DNA of 64,000 nucleotides from Annulohypoxylon bovei var. microspora (lineage: Eukaryota; Ascomycota; Sordariomycetes; Xylariales; Hypoxylaceae). The notes under the pieces are model-generated. The model was not told the origin of the DNA, did no database searches, and worked only from the letters and a program-made list of their open reading frames with translations. Location: positions 1 to 64,000 of the forward strand of contig MU405250.1 of NCBI GenBank assembly GCA_022836615.1, given 5' to 3'. Of this stretch, positions 11,843-22,834 are shown one piece after another. A program made the translations under genes and the position numbers. Each line of letters opens with the position of its first letter. Position 1 is the first letter of the stretch.

Positions 11843-12685
11843 CTACGCGCCGGACAAGGCGGCGGCGGCGGCGGCGGTGGCGGCCTGCTTGAGCGCGGCG
11901 GCCTCGGCCTCCTTGGCCCGCAGCGCCTTGTGCATCTCCCGCACCATCAGCTCGACCCGGTCCTCGGCGTCGCGCAGGCGCCGGATCTCCAGCTGCTCCG
12001 TCTCGCGGCTGAAGGGCTGGCCGGGCCGGTTCGCGAGCGGGATCATGGCGCTGCGCTCCTTGACGTCGCCGCCTTCGCCCGGGGGCGGGGGTGCGGGCTT
12101 GCCTTTGCCCTTGCCCTTCCCGCCGGGCGGCGCGTGCTTGTCGCGCGCGCCGGTGGTTAGGACCTTGTAGAAGTCCTCGAACGGCTCGTTGAAGAGCTGC
12201 TCCTCGTACACCCAGGCGACGACCTCGCCGCCGTTGCGCATGGCCTCCTTCTCGGCCTCGGTGCGGCCGTAGGGGTGTAATCGTAGGTGGTGGTAGAGGG
12301 TCTGCGGCTTCTCGCTGCTACGGCTATCGTAGTAGAGTCTTATGGTGATCTCGAACTCGCCCCAGCCGGTCTCGTTGACGACGAAGGACTTCTGGCGCTG
12401 GGCGGGGGGCTTGCCCTCGTTCTCCTTCTGGATGGTCTCGGCGTCGAGCGTGCGCAGGTGGTTCGGGATGGACTCGTGCAGCTTGAACTGCACGCGCCGC
12501 AGCCAGTAGAAGATGTCGACGTCGTCGACGCCCTTGACGAACACCTGCCACGAGTGCGTGTGGTCCGAGGGCACGCTGGCCGGCCGCGGGTTGTCGGTGT
12601 CGTTGAAGGGACGCGCCGTCGTGCCGTAGATGAAGGGCCGGTAGATTTGAACGCCCTTGACGCGCTTGCCTGCTGGAGGCGCCAT
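11843..12685 (-). CDS. yaf9: YEATS-domain protein YAF9 (SWR1/NuA4 subunit)
   Basis: A single exon of 280 aa on the minus strand. The YEATS fold spans about residues 1-150: KGVQIYRPFIYGTTARP, HTHSWQVFVKG (the HTH-W acyl-lysine pocket signature), VQFKLHESIPNHLR, and ETGWGEFEITIRLYY, then LYHHLRLHPYG. A Lys/Gly/Pro linker and a C-terminal coiled coil (ETEQLEIRRLRDAEDRVE onward) ending in poly-Ala follow. Yaf9 reads acylated histone H3 and is shared by the SWR1 H2A.Z-exchange and NuA4 acetyltransferase complexes (family knowledge). The window also carries SWC2, another SWR1 subunit. The oddity is a coding-like continuation past the stop (11636-11842). Confidence 0.92.
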   Translation of the reverse strand: MAPPAGKRVKGVQIYRPFIYGTTARPFNDTDNPRPASVPSDHTHSWQVFVKGVDDVDIFYWLRRVQFKLHESIPNHLRTLDAETIQKENEGKPPAQRQKSFVVNETGWGEFEITIRLYYDSRSSEKPQTLYHHLRLHPYGRTEAEKEAMRNGGEVVAWVYEEQLFNEPFEDFYKVLTTGARDKHAPPGGKGKGKGKPAPPPPGEGGDVKERSAMIPLANRPGQPFSRETEQLEIRRLRDAEDRVELMVREMHKALRAKEAEAAALKQAATAAAAAALSGA

Positions 12686-13451
12686 GGTGTGGTCGTTCGC
12701 GTACCGAAGTAGTAACAGTAGAGGGTGTCGGTAAGTGAATTAGATGTTGTAGTGGTTAATTTAAGATTTCGAAATGCTAGTAGAGAATAAAAAGACCAGG
12801 GTTATTATAGCGTGGTAGGCGACGAGGAAAGGCCTAGTAACGGCGAAGTAGTAGCTGCCTCGATTAACTGTAGTATTTAGGTAGGTGGAATGATAATCTC
12901 AATTCCTCCAGTTCGTGAAGCTTTCTAAAACGAGCAGGAACCTCTTGGGGTCTTATCGATAAGTAGCACTTACCATGTCCGCGAGAGAATTTTCAGCCTT
13001 ACCGTCGCCCCACTTCTTCCGGTATGTACTCTAAGCATCATCGATCCAATCAACGAGTAGATTTCTCTCCTATCCCTGTCGTCAAATTTCTAGCGGGGCG
13101 CTTCTAAGGTTCTCAGCCTTGCACATGAACTAATGATGTGAGAAATACCTAACATACCTATACTTTAATCATCATTAAAAACGAAGTGTATTGAACACGG
13201 AACTCTCTCAACCTGCATATTGTTGAAACCGCCGGGGTCAGAAAGGCAGTGGGTCCTGGATTAGTCAGCCCTGAAACCCATCACAATACGACACATCATC
13301 TATCTCCACCTATTCAGTGCCTTGCTAAGTAGGTGAAAACTCAACACATATGAGTCATTCTCATAGTATAAATGAACGGTTCTCTCCTGAATCCATCAGA
13401 ATTAGCCTTACAAACTACCTATACTGGCAGCTATAGCTTAATTCACCAGTC
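12686..13451. other. Divergent promoter region YAF9/COQ11
   Basis: 766 bp between divergently transcribed genes, with no gene of its own. A TATAAAT box (13367-13373) lies about 80 nt before the COQ11 start. Confidence 0.5.
13367..13373 (+). promoter_or_regulatory. Possible TATA box of the COQ11-like gene
   Basis: TATAAAT about 79 nt upstream of the ATG at 13452. The same bases overlap an out-of-frame ATG at 13372 whose frame would run into the main start. Whether that ATG is transcribed depends on the start site. Confidence 0.35.
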
Positions 13452-14397
13452 ATGTCGGCCAAGAAACTCGTAGTATGCGGTGGTAGCGGGTTTCTCGGAT
13501 CTAGGATATGCAAATATGCTGTTGCCAGGGGGTGGGAAGTAACATCCATCAGGTAAATCAATATACAACAATTGCAATTGAAATTACTACATACTCAATG
13601 CTCCCCTACTAACGAGCTCCAGCCGTTCCGGCGAACCCAAGTGGATCCACGTCACACAATCCACAGTGCCGCCGCAATGGTCACACAAAGTGAGCTGGGA
13701 GCAAGCCGACATCCTGCGTCCGGCAACCTACGCGCCTCTGCTCAAGGGCGCCGACTTCGTCGTGCACAGCATGGGCATCCTGCTAGAAGCCGACTACAAA
13801 GGCGTGCTCCAGGGCCGGGAATCCCCCCTCGCTGGGCTCCGGAAGGCCTTCAGCGCCGCGCCGCAGCCCGGCAACCCGCTGGAGCGCGGGGTACGGCCGG
13901 GCCAGGACCGGGACATCCGGCCGCCGGAGACGCGGGAGCAGCTCACGTACGAGAACATGAACCGCGACAGCGCCGTCATGCTGGCCAAGGAGGCCGCCGC
14001 CGAGAAGGTGTCGTCCTTCGTGTACATCTCGGCCGCGGGCGGCGCCCCCGTGCTGCCGACTAGGTACATCTCGACGAAGCGGGAGGCTGAGAGCATTATC
14101 GCGAGCGAATTCCCGAATATGCGGGGCATTTTCGTTCGCCCGCCCTTTTTATACGACACTTCCCGTCCGCTTACGATGGGGATGGCGGGTATGACTATGA
14201 TGGGTAAGATATTTAACGATGCCACACGTGGTGTCCTGAGCGGTTTTATGGGTGCCGCCGGAACCAAACCCCTTAAGGTAGACGTGGTGGCGGAAGCCGT
14301 CGTCGAGGCCCTGGGCGACCCGGAGGTCAAGGGGCCTGTCGAGGTGCCCGAGATCGAGGAGCTAGCAAACAAAGCGTGGAGAAAAGGCATGCTCTGA
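13452..14397 (+). CDS. coq11: Atypical SDR / NAD(P)-binding protein, COQ11-like
   Basis: Exons 13452..13552 and 13623..14397 give 291 aa; the 70-nt intron (GTAAAT...CCAG) keeps frame. The N-terminus KKLVVCGGSGFLGSRICKYA has the Rossmann GxxGxxG at residues 10-16. GADFVVHSMGILLEADYK and FVYISAAGGAPVLPTRYIS follow, then YISTKREAES. This matches the NDUFA9/Coq11 branch of atypical short-chain dehydrogenases. Yeast Coq11 is a mitochondrial inner-membrane partner of the coenzyme Q synthome (family knowledge). A cleavable presequence is not obvious. The exact orthology (Coq11 versus another SDR) is inferred from the N-terminal motif and length. Confidence 0.78.
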
Positions 14398-14552
14398 ACT
14401 CGGTCGAAAAAGTGTATTAATGCAACCCCTATAGACTGTATCATAGCTGCCCAACGCCCCAAGTATGCTCGTGTGATCTATTCATGAATCATGAGCAACG
14501 AATCATGCTGCTCACTAAATACAATATACCCTCCTCAACCTCACTATCATGC

Positions 14553-15563
14553 TCAGATCATGGTTCCGCGTTCGAAACTATCCCTGATTTCTGCCGTGTA
14601 CTTGTTGTAGAACCTCGACAGCTTCTGGTTGAACTGCTTGTTCTTCTCATTGATGTACGTGACGTCGCCCTCGTCGCCATTCTGCGCCATCCTCTCCCTC
14701 CTCTTGCGCAGCCGCTGCTCCTCCGCCTTCTGCAAGTCTCCCACGAGCCTATCGACCGCCGCCTTATCGGGCTTGTTCTCCGCGAACGCCGTCGAGTCTG
14801 CCGTCGAGTAGAAGCTGCCGTCCTTATCCACGGCGATGAGCTCGCCGTCCTCCGTCTCGATAATGTCCAAGCCGCCAGATGCGGCGGCCTTCTCGATGGC
14901 CGCCATCTTGTCCTTCTCGTAGCGCTCGAGGTTGGGGGCCATGTCGCGCAGCTGGCGCTTGTACACCTTGTTGCTCTCCTGGCGGTAGTCCTGGAAGGCG
15001 TTGTTGTCGCGGTGGGCGCCCTTCTTCTTGACGCGCTTGTCCCAGCGCTCGCTCTCCTCCGCCGTCCAGTCCCAAGCGCGCTTGCGCTCGAAGTCCGCGC
15101 CCGACTCCTCCGTCTCCGCCTTCAGCAGCTTGTGCGAGGCGATGTCGCGTCGCCGGTTGATGGCTACGAGCGCGGTCGGGTCGGTGGCTAGCCGCTGCGA
15201 TTCCTTGGTCGCTTCTGCGAGGTTCTGGTCCGAGGACGACTTGGCGCGGGCTTGTAGAGCGCGAAAGCGTGCTAGCCGCTCCTTGGCTTTATCCGCGGCA
15301 TCGGGGGCGGAATCAGCTACTGATTCTACTGCAGTTACTGTTTCTGTTGTTGCAGTCTCTTCCTTCGGTGTGGGCTTGCTTGGTTTGTCTGTGTGTTGTT
15401 CTTGGGGGGCTTCGTCGTTAATTGAAGGGGTCTCGGTCTGTTCGACTATCTCTACTGCTAGGCCTGGGGCTGGGGCTGGTGCATCTTCCGCGATGGCGGT
15501 GGCCTTTGTAGCCTTTGTGGCTTTAGCACCCTTTGCCGTCTTTCGCTTTTTCGCAGGTGGCAT
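14553..15563 (-). CDS. syf2: Pre-mRNA-splicing factor SYF2
   Basis: A single exon of 336 aa. The ATG at 15563 (MPPAKKRKTAKGAKATKATK) is preferred over an in-frame ATG 26 codons upstream, because fungal SYF2 starts with this basic segment. Residues 20-95 are low-complexity. The conserved SYF2 region follows: RLARFRALQARAK, KRAWDWTAEESERWDKRVKK, NAFQDYRQESNKVYKRQLRD, and NKQFNQKLSRFYNKYTAEIR near the C-terminus. Syf2 belongs to the Prp19-associated (NTC) complex in the spliceosome (family knowledge). The gene is tail-to-tail with COQ11, with 155 bp between stop codons. Confidence 0.93.
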   Translation of the reverse strand: MPPAKKRKTAKGAKATKATKATAIAEDAPAPAPGLAVEIVEQTETPSINDEAPQEQHTDKPSKPTPKEETATTETVTAVESVADSAPDAADKAKERLARFRALQARAKSSSDQNLAEATKESQRLATDPTALVAINRRRDIASHKLLKAETEESGADFERKRAWDWTAEESERWDKRVKKKGAHRDNNAFQDYRQESNKVYKRQLRDMAPNLERYEKDKMAAIEKAAASGGLDIIETEDGELIAVDKDGSFYSTADSTAFAENKPDKAAVDRLVGDLQKAEEQRLRKRRERMAQNGDEGDVTYINEKNKQFNQKLSRFYNKYTAEIRDSFERGTMI

Positions 15564-16078
15564 GGCTGAGATCAATGAGGTTAGAGAATGAGAAGAATTT
15601 TGTTGATTATGATGGTTTGTCAAATCTGTTGATAGATGCATGGAAACACTAATAAAATCAATTAGCGGAATGATAGCCCAGCTGTCCGGGCGTCCTACAG
15701 TCAGTAAATGTGGGTCTAATTAATCTGAGAAATACTTTACGGATTATCTAAAGTCCGTATTAGCTCTTTTGGGTAAGCTGGGTAAGTGAGCTAGTATCCG
15801 TGAATAAACCCAACGCTATTTTGGTCCGCTCACTAATTACCCCAGAATCCGGGGTAAGTTTGCACTAGGAACGGGTACCCGCGCCAATCTGGCGTGATGG
15901 TGTTAGTTTCCCGGGGTAGACCTGGAGATCCTCCACTTTCTATGGAATTTGGTTGCGCAAAACACTCAACTGTCAACTGTTAACTAGCATCCCTTACTTC
16001 AATTTACTTTCACCCATGTATTTGACATGGCACAGAATCGACAAAGATTATGAAAATACCACTCTAAAATGTTGATAT
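15564..16078. other. Divergent promoter region SYF2/16079 gene
   Basis: 515 bp between divergent genes. No gene or repeat of note was seen. Confidence 0.5.
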
Positions 16079-17755
16079 ATGACCCATCTAGTCATTGCCT
16101 TCGACATGCAGCGATTGGGTAGTCCGTGGTTATCCCACGTGCTCCCATTAAACATACCATCTACCAACCTTCAGATCCGATCCGCACACGTATATCGACG
16201 TCGCAAGCTTTGGCCTGATCCGAAGACATTTCGCACGAAACCAATACCCCTCTTCTCCATATCCCCCTTATTGCTAGACCTCGACGCCGAAGAGAGTCCT
16301 TATGTGCGTAACTGCGATGAGAATGTCGACGGCGAGGTGTCCCCCTTTGAGCTCCGAAACTATAGCCGAGATTTCGCCCTAACATATCGTGCCATCATGT
16401 TCCAAAAGTCAGATCAGAGATGCGAGAACAAGTTCAGGGGTATCAAAACAAAAAGATTCCACATATGGCGAATATCTGATTACGACGTACTCTCTTTCCT
16501 GCTCGACCCCTTGCTCGCAAAAGAAACGGACGCACCATTTGGAGATCCACGTACGCGCGAGCTTCAAGATACCATGGGCGAAGAGTTATCCATTATAATA
16601 ATGAACGGAATACCAGAGCACGTGCAGAATAAACCCTCCAAATTCATTCGCTACGTACTACGTCGACAGCACGTAACCCGACGTTATCTTCCCGGCGTTG
16701 GTGGCGAAGAGGAGCTGAACAGAGTGCTTTCGCAAAGAAAAGTATTACAGGATTTTGGCGGGAATATGCTTATGGTTGAGAGAATCATTGGAGACCTGCT
16801 TCAGACACCCGAAGGCTCCAAGCTCGTCTCCAATTGCACCGCGACTCTAGGAGAGCTATTTACAGATCTAGCCTTGGTCTTGCCGCCAGAACGATTGCTT
16901 CCGTTTTTGAATAACCTGATAATCAATTTGAACTCTCGAGGATTACCGACATCGCAAAACCTTATAGAGTGTGCGTATCAGGCCTCATGGGGGTGTCATG
17001 CCTTTACCGTGACTCAAAAATACTTGAAAATGTATCGCGAAAGTGGCCATGGAAGTCCCCAATTCGCCAACGTTCTCGATGCTTTTAAGCAGGTCATGGT
17101 TATCCCAGACAACCCCGAGGAGGATAGAACGCATCACTTATTAGCCATTTACGGTCTCCTAACGGGTCGGTTATTGGGAGAAGATCTTTCGCAGCCATCA
17201 TTTCGTGATGGTATATACAAGTGCACCAGGATGCAATTCACGGAATACGTCACCTTCCTCGCCCGATTAGGGGCCTTCCGGACGATGTGGTATATCTGGC
17301 ATATGCACCCCGGAGATGCTGTCACCGGTCATACTTTTAATCGGGAAGCCGAGACGCTCATCAGTCCACCACTAGTCTCATTGGATGCAGATAATATGTT
17401 GGGGGTTAAAAGGTTCTCCAAGGCTAAGGCTTTCGCCAGTGCCATTGGATATACCGTCAATGTCAATGGTCGTTTCGCAGAACTGGTGAACGCTCCTAAT
17501 TTCGGGCGTACAGTTGGTAAGGGGGATGAAGACTGCGAGCTCGACATACAAACTATCATGACATCAACGGATCTCCTTTTAGCGAACCAGCTCGATCAGG
17601 AACAACAGGAACTACTCAACGACCTGTTCAAGGGAGAAAGGCTGGAGGCGGATGTCGAAAAAGTTGAGGAAATTTTCGAGGGGTCGATTCAGGAAGCAAT
17701 GCCAGCCCTGCAATCTTATTTAAACCACGTCCTTTCTATTCGGATACCGAAGTAA
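16079..17755 (+). CDS. Unrecognised 558-aa protein, possibly mitochondrial helical-repeat
   Basis: A single long exon of 558 aa with coding-like codon use; a second in-frame ATG ten codons in (16106) could be the true start. From Met10, the first 50 residues are rich in Arg, Ser and Leu and nearly free of acidic residues (e.g. RSAHVYRRRKLWPDPKTFR), like a mitochondrial presequence. The body is mostly predicted helix, with Arg-rich segments (KFIRYVLRRQHVTRRYLPG) and units such as NLIECAYQASWGCHAFTVTQ that recall PPR-type helix pairs. I see no catalytic motif and do not recognise the family. A role in mitochondrial RNA or translation is only a guess from architecture. Confidence 0.8.
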   Translation: MTHLVIAFDMQRLGSPWLSHVLPLNIPSTNLQIRSAHVYRRRKLWPDPKTFRTKPIPLFSISPLLLDLDAEESPYVRNCDENVDGEVSPFELRNYSRDFALTYRAIMFQKSDQRCENKFRGIKTKRFHIWRISDYDVLSFLLDPLLAKETDAPFGDPRTRELQDTMGEELSIIIMNGIPEHVQNKPSKFIRYVLRRQHVTRRYLPGVGGEEELNRVLSQRKVLQDFGGNMLMVERIIGDLLQTPEGSKLVSNCTATLGELFTDLALVLPPERLLPFLNNLIINLNSRGLPTSQNLIECAYQASWGCHAFTVTQKYLKMYRESGHGSPQFANVLDAFKQVMVIPDNPEEDRTHHLLAIYGLLTGRLLGEDLSQPSFRDGIYKCTRMQFTEYVTFLARLGAFRTMWYIWHMHPGDAVTGHTFNREAETLISPPLVSLDADNMLGVKRFSKAKAFASAIGYTVNVNGRFAELVNAPNFGRTVGKGDEDCELDIQTIMTSTDLLLANQLDQEQQELLNDLFKGERLEADVEKVEEIFEGSIQEAMPALQSYLNHVLSIRIPK

Positions 17756-20700
17756 CGTCAGAGGTGACGGAAGATCCCCCGGCGCAGAATCAATGACGTG
17801 GACTCTAGACATGCTAGATTAGACCGAAATAGAAACTAACATTTAAGGCAGACGAGGCTTAAATAGAATAACATACCTAGTAGCTCAGTTATGTATGATA
17901 ACACTTAAAAGTTTATGTGTCTTTTCCTTGTTCGGTATAAGGAACTTTTTAAAAATCTCCTTCTCGGCCTATCTGTATCATATAATGTAGCATATTCATC
18001 GTTCTTCGATTTGCGGCAAATCACTTTCTTCGATAATCAGTAGAAAGGAGAACATTAGGAGAGGAGACAGTTACGAGGCTACTTGCAACTATATACAGCT
18101 TAGATCGGGGGGCCGGCGCCAAGCTAACAAACCTACTCCACGAGGTAGCCTAGGAAACGTAAAAGGGGTCAGACCCAAATTAGGATTACCTGAACATCAT
18201 CACTGTCGACTATCACTGCTCATGTAGACTTCGGCGAGGAGAACACTAAGAACTTTGATAGGAAATACCGATAGCTCGGTTTCAAACTCACTTGCCAGTA
18301 GGCGACTATCAATAACGATGACCGGTACACTGAGACGGTAGGCTCGTATGTATAAGTTGATAAATAGAACCTGCTAGTAAAGGCCCCCTTGAGAAAATAT
18401 AACTACCTAGACTAGGTAAACAATGGCCACCAGTAATAGTAGTGTCGGTGATAATGGAAGGAGAAACAGCAGGATAAAAGTTTGATTAGGATATACTTAA
18501 TCCAAAATAGCGAGCTCTCATGAAGATGAAGAAGACTGAGATCGCCAAGTCATTATAGTTGAGTGAGCGATGTGTCTGTATCATCGGATACAGGTCTTTG
18601 ATATACCTCTGCTCATATATATCATTCTTTTCATAAGCAAAAACTTGTCATCGTTATAGAGAGCTCGTCACATATTATGTCAACTACCAGCATCAAGTTA
18701 GTAGCAGCAATTTCTATTCACTTACGTGATAAGTTGATTGTCAGGGTATAAAACTTCCCCCCCTCTTTTGACTACCTCCAGGAGACAAGTTATGGGCTTC
18801 TAGCAGTCTCAAAAGCCTCAACAAATATGTTCGTAGTTCAGCCCTGTTTCTCCTTCTGTCTAAATCTACCGACTTAAGTGCTCACCCAACCTAAGCCTTA
18901 AACCGACGTATATGACGGCGTCCAAAATGCCCCGATGTTTATACAGAAGACAGCCAGCTTTCTACTTGACATCGCTGCCCGCGACGTTCTCATCGGCCAC
19001 CTGCCGGGCACCAACGTATAATCCCCTAACCGCCCCACGGCAAACCCCATCCCACCCACAGCAGCCTCGCCGACGTCCCATCTCTCGAGCAGCATCAGCT
19101 GACCCGTCCCCCCTCCCCTTCCCCAGCTTCGCGGATCCGGCGTATCGGATCCCACCTCCAGCCTCCAATCATACCTACGCAGCGCCCACGCGCCCACGTT
19201 ACAGAGAACGGGGGTGACCCCACGTCGATAGCCCGACGGGCGCCAGTCGTCTACGTAGCTAACCGCTTCGGACGGCGCACAGACGGGCGCGGCCTACGCG
19301 GGATCCTCGGACTGGGGAAAGGGGGAAAAGAAAAACCTGGGGGAGGAGGTTGGGAGTCTGGGTTAGAGCTAGGGGAGGGGGGATCTGCGCGCCTACATAC
19401 AGTATGGGGAACGACCCCGGTTGAGCAGATAAGGGCACGAATAAGGCCCGTGATTTGCTGCGTAGACTATGCGTACATACATAGGTAGACTGATAGACTA
19501 GCTAAGGCATTTGTGAGGTGGCATGCACTGTACTGTGTATGTATAGCTACCGCGGCGATAGGAATGTTTAGACAGTGATAGCTCTTATGCACCTAGATAT
19601 GTATGTAACCTTGCAAAATAAGGTAAAAAAAAGCCTTAGTGTCAGGAGTTAAAAAAACATTGACAGTCTCAGGGCCCCTATATCGGCAGTGACACGGTTA
19701 CGCGATCTGACACCCGTAGCACGAGGCGGAAGATACCGGTGACGGTGATGGTTCTCTGCCCTGTCCGCGGACCCAAACCTGGTTGAGTGCCCCAGGGGTT
19801 GTGGATCTCACCTGTGATCCGTTTAGGAAGAAGATCGACTGCGGCGCGATTGAGCCAGTTTCTTACGTTACCCGCCTAGTCGATATAGGAAAACGAGAAA
19901 AGAAAAGAAAGAAAAAACCCCGTCGTGTGTCGTGGCGGTGAAGAAGGGAGAAAGGAGCTAACTCATTCCCCTTTTAGTCTACCAAGCTTTGGTAATACAT
20001 ACAGAGGTATCATACATGTAACGAATGAAGTACCTATTCGAACCTCAAGTAAGAACCAAAAAAGAAAAAAGAAAAAGAAGGCGTGTACGTAATGGCATGT
20101 GGCGGACGACTTGCCTGAGAGTCCGTGTCTGAGACACATTGGCGAGATCTCGTGCCATATCCGGGGATGATGTCGATATGTCTAAGTCAATCCAACGCCA
20201 TCCGCAATGCTCGCGTGACGCTCTTCTGCAATACCTAGACACGTATGAGAACCCTCTCAAACTAAGGGGTAAAATTACTGTACACACATATTGCATGCCA
20301 GCTCGAACGGTTGTCGGTTGACGATCCGGTAGAATGTCTTTTACGTCCTTTTTTTGCGTGATATTGGCCATTAGTCTTACGCAATTTCACGATACCCTAG
20401 TTCTTCCATTCGTCAGCCGTGGTCTTGATGGCGTAAACGACTTACACAATGAGCTGAATGTACGCAGCCGGTCGACTAACGACAGACGCGCGCGCTTGCG
20501 AACGTACATACTTAGGTATACTTTGGATTATGTAGGTATATATGTATTCGTCAACGAGATTGAAGATGAGGTCATTAGGAAAACCCGCAAACCCTGGTCG
20601 CTGGGTTATGGTTGGGGGGAACCTTGAACTACCAAGTATAGATATGTATTGCCTAAGCAAGTAACACTGCATCAATGACCCGTACGTCTAGTATGTACAA

Positions 20701-22301
20701 CCAACTCTGGTGGCCATCGGTGGATATGCGGTTTCTGAGAACACGAATGAATTCTCCGATTGGCATCTAGAATATCATTCCGTCCTCCCCGCCACCAAGC
20801 CAAGCTAGGGAGTTCATGAGGCTCAAACTAACGAGACCATTGCTATAAGATGATAGGGATAAAAGCTCATGATCGTTGTTGAGTCCATGGCTTCATGCAT
20901 CTATGCTTACATGTCCGAATTGCCGAACGGACTCATGATTCTCTAGTTTAGTAGATGGTATTTCGCCACGAAGTGTTCATGTCAAGAAACCGCGTGATAA
21001 GGTAAAGTCGGCGAAAGATGCTAGATCGCTTATGAATGCCATGTCTAGAGCTTCTCGCAGTATAGTAGGTGTTCACACCGCGAAGTTTTGCAGTGCGACA
21101 GCAGCCACAAGTGTAACGAACGGGGTTATACTAATAGTACATACCTGTAGGTAGATAATCGGCTCCGATCCCGCTGACTCGGACGCCCCCGTTTTGCACA
21201 GTATCTAGCAGAACATCATGAATCTACTTTATTTAGTTTCGGCCTAACATCTGACAGATGAGAGATGGCTTCCCGAAAGATAGCCTATGCGAATTAGCGA
21301 ATGCCCGGTCGACACCGAAGCAGATCATATGCGAGTCTATCCTAGCCTAGCCAGAGTTGCGAAATCGGGTCACCGAGATGATTGGTTCGTAAGCGCAACT
21401 AGGTAAACCTGATAATGGCGAAAGGGTGTCCACGTCTAGGGTACCTGCAGGAATCTGGAAGAGCTGGTAAAAAACGAGATGGGGCAGACATGATATAGAG
21501 ATGCATACTATTGCATGAAAATTTTCTTATCGTGGCCGTCTTGCTGGTACATGTCTCAGAAGGCGTCTGAGAGGCCATGCCCATCTATGCCGTGGTCGCC
21601 GTGGTCGCCATGGTCACGTCGCGACGTTGATAAGCTATCAGCTATCTCGCATGGATGAGAAAATTTTCAGGGTTGGCATCAGCGGAATCAGATTTGTTTG
21701 TTTCGACTCCACCATGAGCCTTGAATGGCCGAAGCTGGCCGAGCGCTTATATGTAAATTCGCGACCGCTGGAAGAGCCCATGTCTCTGCTCTTTTTGAGA
21801 GTTTTGGTAGCGCTATCACGGGCAAGAATTCTGGTTGCCCGCTACCGTACCTATTGGGATATTATTGCCGTCCAAGACCGTCCCGCGGACTCAGCCCTGG
21901 CGATCATGTCCTGCTGTACGACACACCCATTGGATATCTAAGGGAGATTGCCACGTCCGTGATTGACGAGGTGATGGAGGGTGATGAAGTCGAGCATTGA
22001 ATTTGCGATAGTCCAATAAGACATCAGCGCTGATAATGGTCAGTAGTTTCGAAGCAATTCGAATTCTTTGCATCAAGCCATGTCGCAGTCCTAGACAAGC
22101 CCAGAGTGGACTCTCCATACAGTAATAAGTTCCTGACCTGGGGGACCTATCGCATTTGCGACACTCCACGTGGGGTGATAGGAGTTCGTCCCAAAACTAA
22201 GATCGGTAAGATCCAGAAAGGGTAATCCGGGTTACGGGCGACGGGAGGTCAATATAAAACAGATGAACCCATATTGAGGGGACGCCTCGCAGGAATCACA
22301 G

Positions 22302-22328
22302 CAATCCTCGCAATCCTCGCAATCCTCG
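22302..22328. repeat. Tandem repeat (CAATCCTCG)3
   Basis: Three perfect copies of a 9-bp unit in the 17.8-26.9 kb gene desert. Confidence 0.9.
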
Positions 22329-22801
22329 GCAGCTCTGCCTCAAGCTACCCCCTGGGCTATATCATAAACCAGGCGTCGGGGCTATCTTTTTGAAGCTCCC
22401 TTGCAGGAGTTGTGCCGGATGATGTAACGATGGATTGCAAGGTGGTATGTTATGTAGAAGCAATATACAAACCATAGGTCGTATGCAAGCGGTCCATGCC
22501 ATGCGGTGGAGAAATGGGAGGCGAGCGACGACACCTACCTGCTTGCCTGGCAGCTTGCCATATTGCCAGCTTGCCTACCTAGCCGTGCAGCATTCGGATG
22601 AAGCAACACATCGTACAGCCCGGGAGGCTACACTGCTTTGTGTTTGCCTTCCAGATAAACTGTAAATACGACGTGAAACCCGAGCCCCCACGAGTTACAC
22701 AAATTAAAAGGCAACCTGCAATTGAAGACGAAACGGGCAATGAGCCACAGTCGTGTGTGGTACAGTAACCTTCGAATTGATGATTGACGAGACTATGAGA
22801 A

Positions 22802-22834
22802 TGTGTGTATGTGTGTATATGTGTGTGTGTGAGT
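22802..22834. repeat. GT-rich microsatellite
   Basis: Imperfect (TG)n tract with interspersed TAT in a non-coding region. Confidence 0.85.

Noticed and set aside
11688..12712. Plus-strand ORFs of 60-160 codons opposite YAF9
   Set aside because: GC-rich antisense shadows of the YAF9 coding strand and its extension.
18898..19217. Overlapping ~100-codon frames on both strands
   Set aside because: GC-rich patch open by composition; no motif, start context or splice support.
20030..20055. Reverse-strand GGTTCGAAT resembling a tRNA B box
   Set aside because: No flanking T-stem pairing, no A box, no cloverleaf.
21627..22000. Two overlapping plus-strand frames (104 and 91 codons)
   Set aside because: Conflicting frames, no recognisable family, no credible splice joining them.
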